The position numbers were made by a program, and so were the translations under genes. From positions 2,604,001 through 2,668,000 of the forward strand of contig NZ_JAFJMJ010000001.1 of NCBI RefSeq assembly GCF_017309385.1: 64,000 nt of DNA, given 5' to 3'. Under the pieces are notes generated by a model. That model saw nothing but the letters and a program-made list of their open reading frames with translations. It searched no databases and was not told the origin of the DNA. The DNA is from Amycolatopsis sp. 195334CR. GTDB lineage: Bacteria; Actinomycetota; Actinomycetes; Mycobacteriales; Pseudonocardiaceae. Positions 18,297 through 26,582 of this stretch are shown piece after piece (the stretch's first letter is position 1; the number at the start of each line of letters is the position of its first letter).

Positions 18297-18671
18297 GTGT
18301 CCAGGTTGGTGAAGGTGTTGCCGGTGGTGGCGGCGATGGGGTTGGTGGTCGGACTGGCGCCGTCGGCCAGTGCCGGGGAGGGTCCCGCGCTGGTGAACGC
18401 GACGGTGACCAACGACTGCAAGCTCAACGTCCGGACCGAACCGCAGCTCAGCGGGACGCTGCTGACCACGCTCAGCTGCGTCAACTACACCACCTGCGTG
18501 AACCTGGAGACCTCGCCGGAGGAACCGTGCGGCAAGCCGGTCGTCGGGGGTGAGTACACCTGCGTGGGCGGGAAGAACACCGCGGTCAAGGACAACCGCT
18601 GGCTCGAAGTGGCCTGGCGCGCGCCGAAGACCTCCTACGTGGCGGCCGCCTGCGCGAGCTTCCGGAACTGA
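18297..18671 (+). CDS. small secreted cysteine-rich protein
   Basis: 124 residues, GTG start. Signal peptide with likely cleavage after PSASA (residue 26). The mature 98 residues contain six cysteines and a pattern (CKLNVRTEPQLSGTLL, RWLEVAWRAPKTSYVAAAC) reminiscent of bacterial SH3-like domains, which often bind cell wall. The even number of cysteines suggests three disulphides. It is divergent from the leucine-rich-repeat gene and ends in a strong hairpin. No specific function can be given. Confidence 0.7.
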   Translation: MSRLVKVLPVVAAMGLVVGLAPSASAGEGPALVNATVTNDCKLNVRTEPQLSGTLLTTLSCVNYTTCVNLETSPEEPCGKPVVGGEYTCVGGKNTAVKDNRWLEVAWRAPKTSYVAAACASFRN

Positions 18672-18677
18672 CTGAGT

Positions 18678-18705
18678 GGTGGGGCGGCTCGGTCGCCGCC
18701 CCACC
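18678..18705. terminator. bidirectional terminator hairpin
   Basis: Perfect 11-bp stem, GGTGGGGCGGC with GCCGCCCCACC, loop of 6 nt, lying between the convergent secreted-protein and GlsB-type genes. No T-tract, as is common in high-GC actinobacteria. Confidence 0.7.
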
Positions 18706-18710
18706 CCGGG

Positions 18711-18986
18711 TCAGTGCGTGACCCGCCGCCTGCCGTACAGCCCGGCGGCGAGGGAAACACCGACCGCCGCCACGACCACCTGCGTGAGCAGCTCCAGCCA
18801 GTCGAACCCGTTCGTGTCCGCGTAGCCGAGCCCGCGGGCGATCGCCGTGCCGATGAACGCGGCGATGATGCCGACGACCAGCGTCAGCCAGATCGGAATG
18901 CCCTGCTTGCCGGGGGCGACCAGGCGGCCCAGGATGCCGATGATCAGCCCTACGACGATCGCGCTGATGATGCCTGCGATTTCCAT
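18711..18986 (-). CDS. GlsB/YeaQ/YmgE family membrane protein
   Basis: 91 residues, three hydrophobic segments. The family signature GRLVAPGKQG follows the first helix, then a Gly-rich helix (VVGIIAAFIGTAIARGLG). These small membrane proteins ('transglycosylase-associated') are linked to stress responses; their biochemical role is unknown. ATG 18986 is chosen because AGGGAGA lies 8 nt upstream; an in-frame start six codons earlier (19004) is less well placed. Confidence 0.85.
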   Translation of the reverse strand: MEIAGIISAIVVGLIIGILGRLVAPGKQGIPIWLTLVVGIIAAFIGTAIARGLGYADTNGFDWLELLTQVVVAAVGVSLAAGLYGRRRVTH

Positions 18987-19046
18987 TAGCCGTCTCCCTT
19001 GCACCGTCCTGGACCGGGGGTACCTCGATGGGGATCCGGCAAACCG

Positions 19047-19085
19047 CGAAGGGGCCGAGCGGGTGAACCCCGCCCGGCCCCTTCG
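19047..19085 (-). terminator. terminator hairpin downstream of the fadE5-like gene
   Basis: CGAAGGGGCCG (19047-19057) pairs with CGGCCCCTTCG (19075-19085), extended inward by five more pairs after one mismatch. It sits 16 bp after the stop of the acyl-CoA dehydrogenase gene on the minus strand. Confidence 0.65.
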
Positions 19086-19100
19086 TGGTGGGGACCAGGA

Positions 19101-20945
19101 TCAGAACGCGGCTTCCGGCACGTCCATCAGGTCGTTGTCGGCCGCCTCGACGATCGCGCGCCGCGAGGTCAGCTCCGGCAGCACGCTCTTGGCGAAGAAC
19201 GAGGCCACCGCGATCTTGCCCTCGTAGAACGGGGTGTCCTTGGCGGAGGCGCCGCCGTCCAGCTTGGCGATGGCCACCTCGGCCGCGCGCAGCAGCTGCC
19301 AGCCGACCAGCAGGTCGCCCGCCGACATCAGCAGGCGCACGGTGTGCTGGCCCACCTTGTTGATGTTCTGCGGGTCCTCCTGCGAGGAGGTCAGCTGCCC
19401 GATCATCGCGCCCAGCATGCCCTGGGTGTCCTCGAGCGCCTGCTTGAGCAGCGCGCGCTCGTTCTTGAGCCGGCCGTTGCCGCTCTCGGCGTCGATGAAC
19501 TTGGTGATCTCGTTCGCGATGTGGCCGAGCGCCTGGCCCTTGTCGCGGACGATCTTCCGGAAGAAGAAGTCGAGCGACTGGATGGCCGTGGTGCCCTCGT
19601 ACAGCGAGTCGATCTTGGCGTCGCGGATGTACTGCTCGATCGGGTAGTCCTGCAGGAAACCCGAGCCGCCGAAGGTCTGCAGCGACTGCACCAGCTGCTC
19701 GGTGGCGCGCTCGGAACCCACGCCCTTGACGATCGGCAGCAGCAGGTCGTTGACCCGCTCGGCCAGCTTCAGCTCGTCCTCGGTGCCCTCCTGGGTCCAC
19801 AGCTGGTCCTGGAAGGAGGCGGTGTACAGGTAGACCGCGCGCAGGCCCTCGGCGTAGGCCTTCTGCAGCATCAGCGAGCGGCGGACGTCCGGGTGGTGCG
19901 TGATGGTCACCCGCGGCGCGGCCTTGTTCAGCATGTTCGGCAGGTCGGCGCCCTGGACCCGCTCCTTGGCGAACTCGAGCGCGTTCAGGTAGCCGGTGGA
20001 CAGCGTGGCGATCGCCTTGGTGCCGACCATCATCCGGGCGTACTCGATCACCTGGAACATCTGCGCGATGCCGTCGTGCACCTCGCCGAGCAGCCAGCCC
20101 TTGGCCGGGGTGCCGTGCTGGCCGAAGGTCAGCTCGCAGGTGGTGGACACCTTGATGCCCATCTTGTGCTCGACGCCGGTGACGTAGGCGCCGTTGCGCT
20201 CGCCCAGCTCACCGGTCTCGCCGTCGAAGTGGAACTTCGGCACCAGGAACAGCGACAGGCCCTTGGTGCCCGGCTTGGTCTCGATGCCGGGACCCTCCGG
20301 GCGCGCCAGCACCAGGTGCATGATGTTCTCGGTCAGGTCCTGCTCGGCCGAGGTGATGAACCGCTTCACCCCGTCGAGGTGCCAGGAGCCGTCCTCCTGC
20401 AGCACCGCCTTGGTGCGGCCGGCGCCCACGTCCGAACCGGCGTCCGGCTCGGTGAGCACCATGGTGGCGCCCCAGGACTTGTCGATCATCAGCTGCGCCC
20501 AGCGCTTCTGCTCGTCGGTCCCGTTCTTGTTCACGATCATCGCGAAGTTCGGGCCCGCCATGTACATGAACAGCGGCGGGTTCGCGCCGAGGATCAGCTC
20601 GGAGGCCGCCCACTGCACGGTCGGCGGCAGGCCGAAGCCGCCGAGGTCGTTGGTCAGGCCGAGGCGCCACCACTCGCCGTCGTAGAGCTGCTCGTAGCTC
20701 TTCTTGAAGGACTCGGGCAGCTTCACCGAGAAGGTCTTGGGGTCGTACACCGGCGGGTTGCGGTCCGCGTCGGCGAACGACTCGGCCAGCGGGCCGGTGG
20801 CGAGCTTGTTCAGCTCACCCAGCACACCGCGGGCGGTCTCCTCGTCGGATTCGGCGAGCACGCCCTTGCCGAGGCGCTCCTGCACGCCGAGGACTTCGAA
20901 GAGGTTGAACTCGAGGTCTCGGACGTTGCTCTTGTAGTGGCCCAT
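19101..20945 (-). CDS. fadE5: long-chain acyl-CoA dehydrogenase, FadE5 type
   Basis: 614 residues, the length of mycobacterial FadE5 rather than the 380-400 of ordinary acyl-CoA dehydrogenases. Flavoenzyme for the first step of beta-oxidation, passing electrons to ETF. Seen in sequence: N-terminal [17 protein letters not shown] typical of this subfamily, flavin-site [34 protein letters not shown], and an extra C-terminal helical region of about 200 residues ([19 protein letters not shown] and beyond). It is a single-gene transcript with its own terminator, preceded by one perfect and one near-perfect copy of the palindrome that also precedes the etfD-like gene. Confidence 0.88.
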   Translation of the reverse strand: MGHYKSNVRDLEFNLFEVLGVQERLGKGVLAESDEETARGVLGELNKLATGPLAESFADADRNPPVYDPKTFSVKLPESFKKSYEQLYDGEWWRLGLTNDLGGFGLPPTVQWAASELILGANPPLFMYMAGPNFAMIVNKNGTDEQKRWAQLMIDKSWGATMVLTEPDAGSDVGAGRTKAVLQEDGSWHLDGVKRFITSAEQDLTENIMHLVLARPEGPGIETKPGTKGLSLFLVPKFHFDGETGELGERNGAYVTGVEHKMGIKVSTTCELTFGQHGTPAKGWLLGEVHDGIAQMFQVIEYARMMVGTKAIATLSTGYLNALEFAKERVQGADLPNMLNKAAPRVTITHHPDVRRSLMLQKAYAEGLRAVYLYTASFQDQLWTQEGTEDELKLAERVNDLLLPIVKGVGSERATEQLVQSLQTFGGSGFLQDYPIEQYIRDAKIDSLYEGTTAIQSLDFFFRKIVRDKGQALGHIANEITKFIDAESGNGRLKNERALLKQALEDTQGMLGAMIGQLTSSQEDPQNINKVGQHTVRLLMSAGDLLVGWQLLRAAEVAIAKLDGGASAKDTPFYEGKIAVASFFAKSVLPELTSRRAIVEAADNDLMDVPEAAF

Positions 20946-21001
20946 TTCGTCGCTCCGTGTCGCTCGGGGTTTCCGGTGGGCACGCCGTAGCCGTTACTGC
21001 C

Positions 21002-21039
21002 CTACTGGCCGGTAACTTCAGGGTATTACCTGTCGGTAA
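21002..21039. promoter_or_regulatory. tandem palindromic operator upstream of fadE5
   Basis: TTACC-TGTC-GGTAA at 21026-21039 is a perfect 5+5 inverted repeat with a 4-nt spacer. CTACT-GGCC-GGTAA at 21002-21015 matches the same plan with one half-site change. Centres are 24 bp apart. The fadE5 ATG is 57-94 bp away. The spacing and symmetry fit a TetR-family repressor. Confidence 0.6.
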
Positions 21040-21101
21040 CCTGCGGCAAGGGAAACCATCCAGATGTGATCGACGATCCTCCCCAATGGATGTGATGCCG
21101 G

Positions 21102-21887
21102 TCACTTCGGCGCGGTGGATCCCTCCGGGAGCTGGGCGCAGTCGTCCGGGTGCGTGATCAGGATCCCGGAGCGGAACGCCGTGGTCACCGCGTGCGTGCG
21201 GTCACGGGCGGCGAGTTTGCGCAGGATGCTCTTGACGTGCGTGCGCACGGTCTCCACGGACAGGTAGAGCACCTTCGCGATGGCCGAGTTCTCCATGCCC
21301 TCGGCGATCAGCTGGAGCACCTGGTACTCGCGGCGGGACAGCGGCATCTGCGCGCGCGGCCCGCTCGCCGGACGGCCGTCGGCGCTGGGCTGGCGCTTCG
21401 GCCGGACGGCCAGCGCGGCCAGCGCCGGGTCGAGGTAGCGCGTTTCGAGGTGCGCGCGGCGCATGGCTTCGATCACCCGTCTCGGCTCGGCCGAGCGCGG
21501 CACCGCCGCGCGGGCACCCGCCCCGATGGACGCGGTGAGGTAGCGCGCGGTGCGGGTGGCCTCGCGGATCAGCACCACCACGATCGGCGGGTGCTCGGCC
21601 GCGGTCAGCAGCCGGGTCAGGTGGCAGTTCGGGTCCAGCCCGGAGTCCAGCAGGATCATCTCCGGCTTGAGCTGCTCGCACAGCTGCAGCGCGGTGTGGT
21701 GGTTGGCCGCGTGGCCGACCCAGGTCATCCCGTGGGAGCGCTGGATCAGCGCGGACAGCCCGTCGCGGAAGATCGGCACCGCCTCGACCGCGGCCACGGT
21801 GAAACCGCGACCGCCGGTCACCGGGGGTATCGGCGGGGTCAGCTGCCCCGGCGGATGGGCCCGGTTGGGGTCGGTGCTGCGGGTCAT
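21102..21887 (-). CDS. LuxR-type response regulator with degenerate receiver domain
   Basis: 261 residues. Residues 29-145 have a CheY-like receiver layout with Asp81 at the phosphorylation position (MILLDSGL), but the acidic pair near the N-terminus reads VAAVEAVPIF, lacking one acid, and the usual switch Lys near the end is missing (GARAAVPRS). The C-terminus (about 190-250) is a standard NarL/LuxR helix-turn-helix: LSRREYQVLQLIAEG, NSAIAKVLYLSVETVRTHVKSILRKL. It may not depend on phosphorylation. No histidine kinase gene is adjacent. Target genes unknown. Confidence 0.8.
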   Translation of the reverse strand: MTRSTDPNRAHPPGQLTPPIPPVTGGRGFTVAAVEAVPIFRDGLSALIQRSHGMTWVGHAANHHTALQLCEQLKPEMILLDSGLDPNCHLTRLLTAAEHPPIVVVLIREATRTARYLTASIGAGARAAVPRSAEPRRVIEAMRRAHLETRYLDPALAALAVRPKRQPSADGRPASGPRAQMPLSRREYQVLQLIAEGMENSAIAKVLYLSVETVRTHVKSILRKLAARDRTHAVTTAFRSGILITHPDDCAQLPEGSTAPK

Positions 21888-22142
21888 GCGATCTCCATCT
21901 TCGTGCCGCGCATCGCCGGCGGTGCGGTCCGGCCCCCCGGCCGGTCAGCACCACATGCCGGTCCCCCCTGCCGGGACCGGCCGACGATGTTCCTCCTGGT
22001 TGTGTGAGTTGCCGCCGGAGATCCTGTGACGCGAGATCCCCCTCATGGCCGCATCCGGGTTTGCGGATTCGACTGTCAGTAAGTTACCTGGGCCGCTCTT
22101 CGCACCACGGCGCAAGTTCGGCGCCGAACCGGCTCCCGGGGT

Positions 22143-22521
22143 CTACTGAGGGTGGTCCTCCTCGCTCGTCACGCGGAGTCGCCGGAACTCCTCGCCGAGC
22201 GCGGCGGGCGTCCAGTGTGCGTTCAATCCGCTCGGATTGGGTAACACCCAGACCTTCGTTCCCGCGATGGTTTCGGCTTGCCGCCCGGTGTCCTCGGCCG
22301 CGCCTCCGGCGCGGCGGGCGAGGTCGCTTTTGAGCCGGTCGTTGCTCGGGTGGGTGCAGCGCCGGCCAGAACCGGTTGCCGGGTCTGGCGAAGTGCAGTC
22401 CGACCGCGCCTGAGTAGAGGCCCGGGTTGATCCCGCAGAAGAGGACCTTCAGCCCGGGGGCGAGCACATCGGAGATCTCGCCGCCGTGGGCCGCTGCCAG
22501 TTGTTCGCGGGTCGGTCGCAC
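22143..22521 (-). pseudogene. remnant of mug-type G/U mismatch-specific uracil-DNA glycosylase
   Basis: The first 56 codons from GTG 22521 read VRPTREQLAAAHGGEISDV, then VLFCGINPGLYSGAVGLHFA and GNRFWPALH, the Mug/TDG active-site region. The reading frame then changes and the C-terminal end appears in another frame: AETIAGTKVWVLPNPSGLN and HWTPAALGEEFRRLR, stopping at 22143. The middle of the protein (roughly 60-70 residues in intact relatives) is mostly gone, so at least one deletion and one frameshift occurred. The remnant carries a TTA codon and weaker codon bias. It should give no functional glycosylase. Confidence 0.8.
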
Positions 22522-22564
22522 GTGCACAAGTGTGCACAGCGGCCCGGCTGGATACGTTGGTGTG

Positions 22565-22939
22565 ATGTCCACCAAAGTTCTGGCCCTGACCGTCGACTGC
22601 CACGACTCCGACCGCCTCGCCGAGTTCTGGTGCGCCGCGCTCGACTACCAGGAGATCGAGCGCTGGACCGACTCCCACGGGCTCGAGTACCTGACCATCG
22701 GCGATCCGGCCGACGCGGACGGGCTGCGCGTGCTGTTCCAGCCGGTGCCCGAGGGGAAGGTGGTGAAGAACCGGCTGCACCTCGACCTCGGCCCGGTCGA
22801 GCGGGACCAGCGCGAGGAGATCGACCGGCTCATCGGACTGGGCGCCTCGCTGCTCGACGAGGCGCCCGGGGATCCGTGGACCGTGCTGGCCGATCCGGAG
22901 GGCAACGAATTTTGCGTTCTACCGCGTCAGGACCACTGA
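22565..22939 (+). CDS. VOC family protein (glyoxalase-like fold)
   Basis: 124 residues, two beta-alpha-beta modules of the vicinal-oxygen-chelate fold: VLALTVDCHDSDRLAEFWCAALDY at the start and WTVLADPEGNEFCVLP at the end, the latter being the commonest C-terminal motif of the superfamily. Belongs to the 'glyoxalase-like domain' group found widely in actinobacteria without a known substrate. ATG 22565; TACGTT ends 6 nt upstream as a possible leaderless -10. Its tail overlaps the convergent VanZ reading frame by 13 bp. Confidence 0.8.
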   Translation: MSTKVLALTVDCHDSDRLAEFWCAALDYQEIERWTDSHGLEYLTIGDPADADGLRVLFQPVPEGKVVKNRLHLDLGPVERDQREEIDRLIGLGASLLDEAPGDPWTVLADPEGNEFCVLPRQDH

Positions 22940-23811
22940 TACTTCGGGCTGTTGGCCAAATCACCACGGAATGCGTACCCTGTGTGATCTGACGCACAGC
23001 GGCGTGTGGAGGTGGCGTGGTGGAGCTTGGCCTGGTCGTAGCCCTGGTGCTGGCGGTGTTCGCGGCCGCCGCGTTCCTGGTGCTGCGCGAGGACCGGCGT
23101 GCGGCTCGCCGCCACGCGGCCCAGCGCCGGGCTCGGCTGGCGCGGCTGGGCGAAGTCGATCCACTCGCGCCCGCGCGACTGGCCGCCACGGTTCGGCAGC
23201 GGCAGTTCGACCGTTGAGGTCTTGGCGTTCGCCCCGGCCCGCAGGGTGAGGTAGAGCGCGGCGAGCACCCAGCCCAGCGCCGCCCCGGTGGTGTTCGCGA
23301 GCAGGTCGTCCACGTCGAAGATGCGGTAGACGAACGGCGCGGTGCCGAAGTTCGCGGTCACCTGCGTGAGCTCGACGGCCAGCGAAACGGCGAAGCCGAT
23401 CGCCGCGGTCCGCACGAAGCCCTGCTTCCACGTCAGCCCGGCCACCACGCCCAGCGGGACCAGCAGCACCACGTTCATCGCGAGCTGCTGGAAGGTCTGC
23501 GTGCTCAGCGCCTGCCAGCCGGCCATGCCGTGCTTGCCCATCTCGGTGCCGATGTCGGCCACCCACTGGAACGGGACCAGCTGGACCGTCTGGCTGAGCC
23601 GCTGGGTGCCGGGGCCGGGCAGCGGCAGCAGCACCACGGCCAGGCCGAGGCAGGCGTAGAGGGTGAACACCGCACTGGCCAGCAGCCCCTTCGGCCGGAC
23701 TCTCCCGTGCCGCGCGTGCTGCACGATCGCCTGCGGGATGACCAGCGTTCCCCACACCGCGAGGAAGGCGAGCAGTCCGTATTGGAGGGCGGTGACCTGT
23801 GCGTGCGTCAT
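22927..23811 (-). CDS. VanZ-like membrane protein with a questionable C-terminal extension
   Basis: 294 residues as read. Residues 1-200 contain five or six hydrophobic segments and the VanZ core (LVPFQWV, LAMNVVLLVPLGVVAGL, AVSLAVELTQ, RIFDVDDLLANTTGAALGW). From about residue 200 the sequence is polar, basic and of low complexity, and it lies antisense to a small gene with a good ribosome site (23017-23217). The extension runs only because no stop occurs in this frame. Apparently leaderless: TAACGT ends 7 nt before ATG 23811. Family members modify resistance to glycopeptides or are uncharacterised. Confidence 0.7.
   Translation of the reverse strand: MTHAQVTALQYGLLAFLAVWGTLVIPQAIVQHARHGRVRPKGLLASAVFTLYACLGLAVVLLPLPGPGTQRLSQTVQLVPFQWVADIGTEMGKHGMAGWQALSTQTFQQLAMNVVLLVPLGVVAGLTWKQGFVRTAAIGFAVSLAVELTQVTANFGTAPFVYRIFDVDDLLANTTGAALGWVLAALYLTLRAGANAKTSTVELPLPNRGGQSRGREWIDFAQPRQPSPALGRVAASRTPVLAQHQERGGREHRQHQGYDQAKLHHATSTRRCASDHTGYAFRGDLANSPKYQWS
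23017..23217 (+). CDS. small single-span membrane protein, antisense to the VanZ tail
   Basis: 66 residues from GTG 23017, preceded by GGAGGTG at good distance (23006-23012). One hydrophobic helix (VELGLVVALVLAVFAAAAFLV shortened at both ends) is followed by a strongly basic tail (RRAARRHAAQRRARL). Third codon positions are GC-rich, but so are those of the opposing frame, so codon use does not decide. The ribosome site and membrane-anchor layout make it a plausible real gene. No function is recognisable. Confidence 0.5.
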   Translation: MVELGLVVALVLAVFAAAAFLVLREDRRAARRHAAQRRARLARLGEVDPLAPARLAATVRQRQFDR

Positions 23812-23953
23812 GCCAAGAACGTTAGGAATTCGCAGGTCCCGGCCGCTTCAGTCGAAAAGCCGCCGGCTCGGCCGGGTGGTCGGCCAGATGGCCGAGGCGG
23901 CCACCGGCCGGGTGGCCGGGGTGGCAGAACCTACCCTCGGTAAGTTTTGAGTG

Positions 23954-23967
23954 TTACCGTCGGGTAA
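23954..23967 (+). promoter_or_regulatory. palindromic operator overlapping promoter and start codon
   Basis: TTACC-GTCG-GGTAA, a perfect inverted repeat of the same type as that before fadE5. It contains the possible -10 TACCGT (23955-23960), and its last base is the A of the ATG. A related imperfect repeat (TACC-CTC-GGTA) lies about 22 bp upstream. Confidence 0.6.
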
Positions 23968-24752
23968 TGGGCAAGGTGGCCTTCGACCGGACGGGGTCCG
24001 GGGAACCGCTGGTGCTGATCCACGGGGTCGGGCACCGGCGACAGGCGTGGGCACCGGTGGTGCCGCTGCTCGCGCCGCACCGCGAGGTGATCTCGGTGGA
24101 CGTGCCCGGCTTCGGCGAGTCGCCGATGTCGGACAAGCCGTTCACGCTGGAGAACGGGATCGAGGCGATGGCGGAGTTCTTCGCCGAGCAGGGCCTCGAC
24201 CGGCCGCACGTGGCGGGCAACTCGATGGGCGGGCTGTTCGCGCTCGGCCTCGGGCAGCGGGGCCTGGTCCGCAGCGTCACCGCGCTCTCCCCCGCCGGGT
24301 TGTGGACGCGACGCCAGCAGCTGCACGCGTTGCGGGTTCTTCGTGCACACCGCCACGCGGCCCAGCGCATGCCCGCCGGGGTGGCGCGACGGCTCGCGGC
24401 CAGTCCGGCCGGGCGGCGCGCCATGGTCGGGCTGATCGTGGCCAAGCCCGCGCGCCTGGCCGCCGAAGTGGTGCTGGACGACCTGCGCGCCTTCGCCAGT
24501 GCGCCCGGGTTCGCGCCGGCGATCGCCGCGGGCCGGGACATCCGGTTCGACGGCCAGGTGGCCGATGTCCCGGTGACCATCGCGTGGGGGCAGTACGACC
24601 GCATCGTCTTCCCGCCGCGCGTCGCCGAACTCCGCCGCATCGCGCCGCAGGCCGAACTGCTGCGCCTGCCGGGCTGCGGCCACGTGCCGATGAGTGACGA
24701 TCCGGAACTGGTCGCGCACGTATTGTTGACCGGCAGCGAATTTACCCAGTAG
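23967..24752 (+). CDS. alpha/beta hydrolase
   Basis: 261 residues. Classic fold: LVLIHGVGHRRQAW (oxyanion hole), nucleophile elbow GNSMGG with Ser86, acid Asp in WGQYDRIVFP and His in LPGCGHVPMSDDP. A helical cap domain rich in Arg and Ala lies between residues 110 and 185. Likely an esterase, lipase-like or haloalkane-dehalogenase-like enzyme; the palindrome over its start, shared with fadE5 and etfD-like genes, suggests a role in fatty-acid or ester catabolism. That link is an inference. Confidence 0.85.
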   Translation: MGKVAFDRTGSGEPLVLIHGVGHRRQAWAPVVPLLAPHREVISVDVPGFGESPMSDKPFTLENGIEAMAEFFAEQGLDRPHVAGNSMGGLFALGLGQRGLVRSVTALSPAGLWTRRQQLHALRVLRAHRHAAQRMPAGVARRLAASPAGRRAMVGLIVAKPARLAAEVVLDDLRAFASAPGFAPAIAAGRDIRFDGQVADVPVTIAWGQYDRIVFPPRVAELRRIAPQAELLRLPGCGHVPMSDDPELVAHVLLTGSEFTQ

Positions 24753-24817
24753 TCGCACTTTCTCCTCTGGTGGATCACCTGCCGAGCGGGCAGACTCCCG
24801 CCCGAAACGGAGGAGAA

Positions 24818-26521
24818 ATGATCTTGTCTACCCGCCTGCGCGGGCGAGCCGGTGCCCTCGGGGTGGCCGTGCTGGCTTCGCTCGGCCTGATCGCGGCGGG
24901 TTCACCCGCGTCCGCCGCACCGGCCGCCGCCACCGACGTCCGCCTGATCACCTTCAACGACCTGCACGGCAACCTCGAGCCGCCGTCGGGATCGTCCGGC
25001 CGGGTCACCCTGCCGAACGGGTCCACTGTGGACGCTGGTGGCGCGGCCTACCTGGCGTCGCACGTGAAGCGGTTGCGCGGCGAGGTGAAGAACTCGGTGG
25101 TGCTCTCCGCCGGGGACAGCGTCGGCGCGTCGCCGGTGATCTCCGCGCTGTTCCACGACGAGCCGACGATCGAGTTCCTGAACTCGATCGGCGTGAAGGC
25201 GTCGGTGGTCGGCAACCACGAGTTCGACGAGGGCTACCAGGAACTGCAGCGCATGCAGTTCGGCGGCTGCCACCCGGACGACGGCTGCCAGTTCCGCGAC
25301 AAGTTCTCGGGCGCGAAGTTCCCGTTCCTCGGTGCCAACGTCACCTTCGACAACGGCATCCCGGCGCTCCTGCCGTTCAGCGTGGAGTTCTCCGGCGGGG
25401 TGCCGATCGGCGTCATCGGCGCCACGCTGAAGGACCTGCCGACGGTGGTCACGCCCGAGGCGATCAAGGGCCTGAAGTTCGGCGACGAGGTGGAGGCGAT
25501 CAACCGCACCGCCACCCTGCTCGACCGGCTCGGCATCAAGGCGCAGGTGGTGCTGCTGCACCAGGGCGACAACACCGAGGGCGGCGGCCCGGACGACTGC
25601 AAGACGCTGCCCGGCCCGGCCACCAAGATCGCCGAGAACGTCACGCCGAAGGTCGACGTGATCTTCACCGGGCACAGCCACCAGCAGTACAACTGCACGG
25701 TCAACGACCCGTCTGGCCGGCCGCGCACGATGATCCAGGGCGCGTCGTTCGGCCGTCTGCTGTCCGTGGTCGACCTCAAGGTGGACCGCCGCAGCCGCGA
25801 CGTGGTGCGTGAGCAGTCCAAGGCGCACAACGAGATCGTCACCCGCACCGGCACCCCGGACGCGGACACGCAGAAGCTGATCGAGGACGCGAAGGTCAAG
25901 GCGGCCCCGATCGCGAACAAGCAGGTCGGCACCATCTCCGGCGACCTGCTGCGCGCGGCGGCGCCGTCCGGCGAGATGCCGCTCGGCAGCGTGATCGCCG
26001 ACGCCCAGCTCGAAGCCACCAAGTCGAACGGCGCGCAGATCGCCATCACCAACCCGGGCGGCGTGCGCGCGGACCTGGTGTACGCCTCCTCGCCCGCCGG
26101 TGAGGGCGACGGCGTGGTGACCTACGGCGAGGCGTTCACCGTGCAGCCGTTCGCGAACATCATGCAGACCATCACGATGACCGGCGAGAACCTGAAGGCC
26201 GTGCTGGAGCAGCAGTGGCAGCAGGCCTCACCGCGGATCCTGCAGATCTCGTCGACGCTGAAGTACGCGTACTCCGCGTCGGCGGCCCCGGGGTCGAAGG
26301 TCTCCGACCTGACCATCGACGGCCAGCCGGTCGACCCGGCGGCCACCTACCGGGTGTCGGTGAACAACTTCCTCGCCGCGGGCGGGGACGGCTTCACCGA
26401 GTTCACCAAGGGCACCGACCTGAGCGGCGGCCCGGTCGACCTGGACGCGCTGATCGCCTACTTCGGCGCGCACGCCGGGGTGACCCCGCCGCCGGCCGAC
26501 CGCATCACCGTCAAACCGTAG
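24818..26521 (+). CDS. secreted 5'-nucleotidase / UshA-like metallophosphatase
   Basis: 567 residues. Signal peptide ending near SPASAAPA. The N-terminal calcineurin-like domain carries the metal motifs LITFNDLHGNLEP, SAGDSVGASP, VVGNHEFDEGY and FTGHSHQQYN; the C-terminal domain has the nucleotidase substrate motif region ITNPGGVRADLVY and AGGDGFTEF. Enzymes of this type hydrolyse extracellular nucleotides or UDP-sugars to scavenge phosphate and nucleosides. ATG 24818 follows GGAGGAG. No C-terminal sorting signal is seen, so it is probably released. A strong terminator follows. Confidence 0.88.
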   Translation: MILSTRLRGRAGALGVAVLASLGLIAAGSPASAAPAAATDVRLITFNDLHGNLEPPSGSSGRVTLPNGSTVDAGGAAYLASHVKRLRGEVKNSVVLSAGDSVGASPVISALFHDEPTIEFLNSIGVKASVVGNHEFDEGYQELQRMQFGGCHPDDGCQFRDKFSGAKFPFLGANVTFDNGIPALLPFSVEFSGGVPIGVIGATLKDLPTVVTPEAIKGLKFGDEVEAINRTATLLDRLGIKAQVVLLHQGDNTEGGGPDDCKTLPGPATKIAENVTPKVDVIFTGHSHQQYNCTVNDPSGRPRTMIQGASFGRLLSVVDLKVDRRSRDVVREQSKAHNEIVTRTGTPDADTQKLIEDAKVKAAPIANKQVGTISGDLLRAAAPSGEMPLGSVIADAQLEATKSNGAQIAITNPGGVRADLVYASSPAGEGDGVVTYGEAFTVQPFANIMQTITMTGENLKAVLEQQWQQASPRILQISSTLKYAYSASAAPGSKVSDLTIDGQPVDPAATYRVSVNNFLAAGGDGFTEFTKGTDLSGGPVDLDALIAYFGAHAGVTPPPADRITVKP

Positions 26522-26534
26522 GTTCACCCGAATT

Positions 26535-26570
26535 CACCGGCCCCTCGTTCAACAGAACGGGGGGCCGGTG
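26535..26570 (+). terminator. terminator of the 5'-nucleotidase gene
   Basis: 16-bp stem (one wobble pair), arms 26535-26550 and 26555-26570, loop AACA. It ends 12 bp before the preferred start of the sigma-factor gene, so it may also influence that message. Confidence 0.75.
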
Positions 26571-26582
26571 CGTTGTAGAGGG

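Noticed and set aside
22078..22088. AGTAA-G-TTACC near the LuxR-type gene, using the same half-sites as the fadE5 operator
   Set aside because: Half-sites point outward and the spacing is wrong; probably chance.
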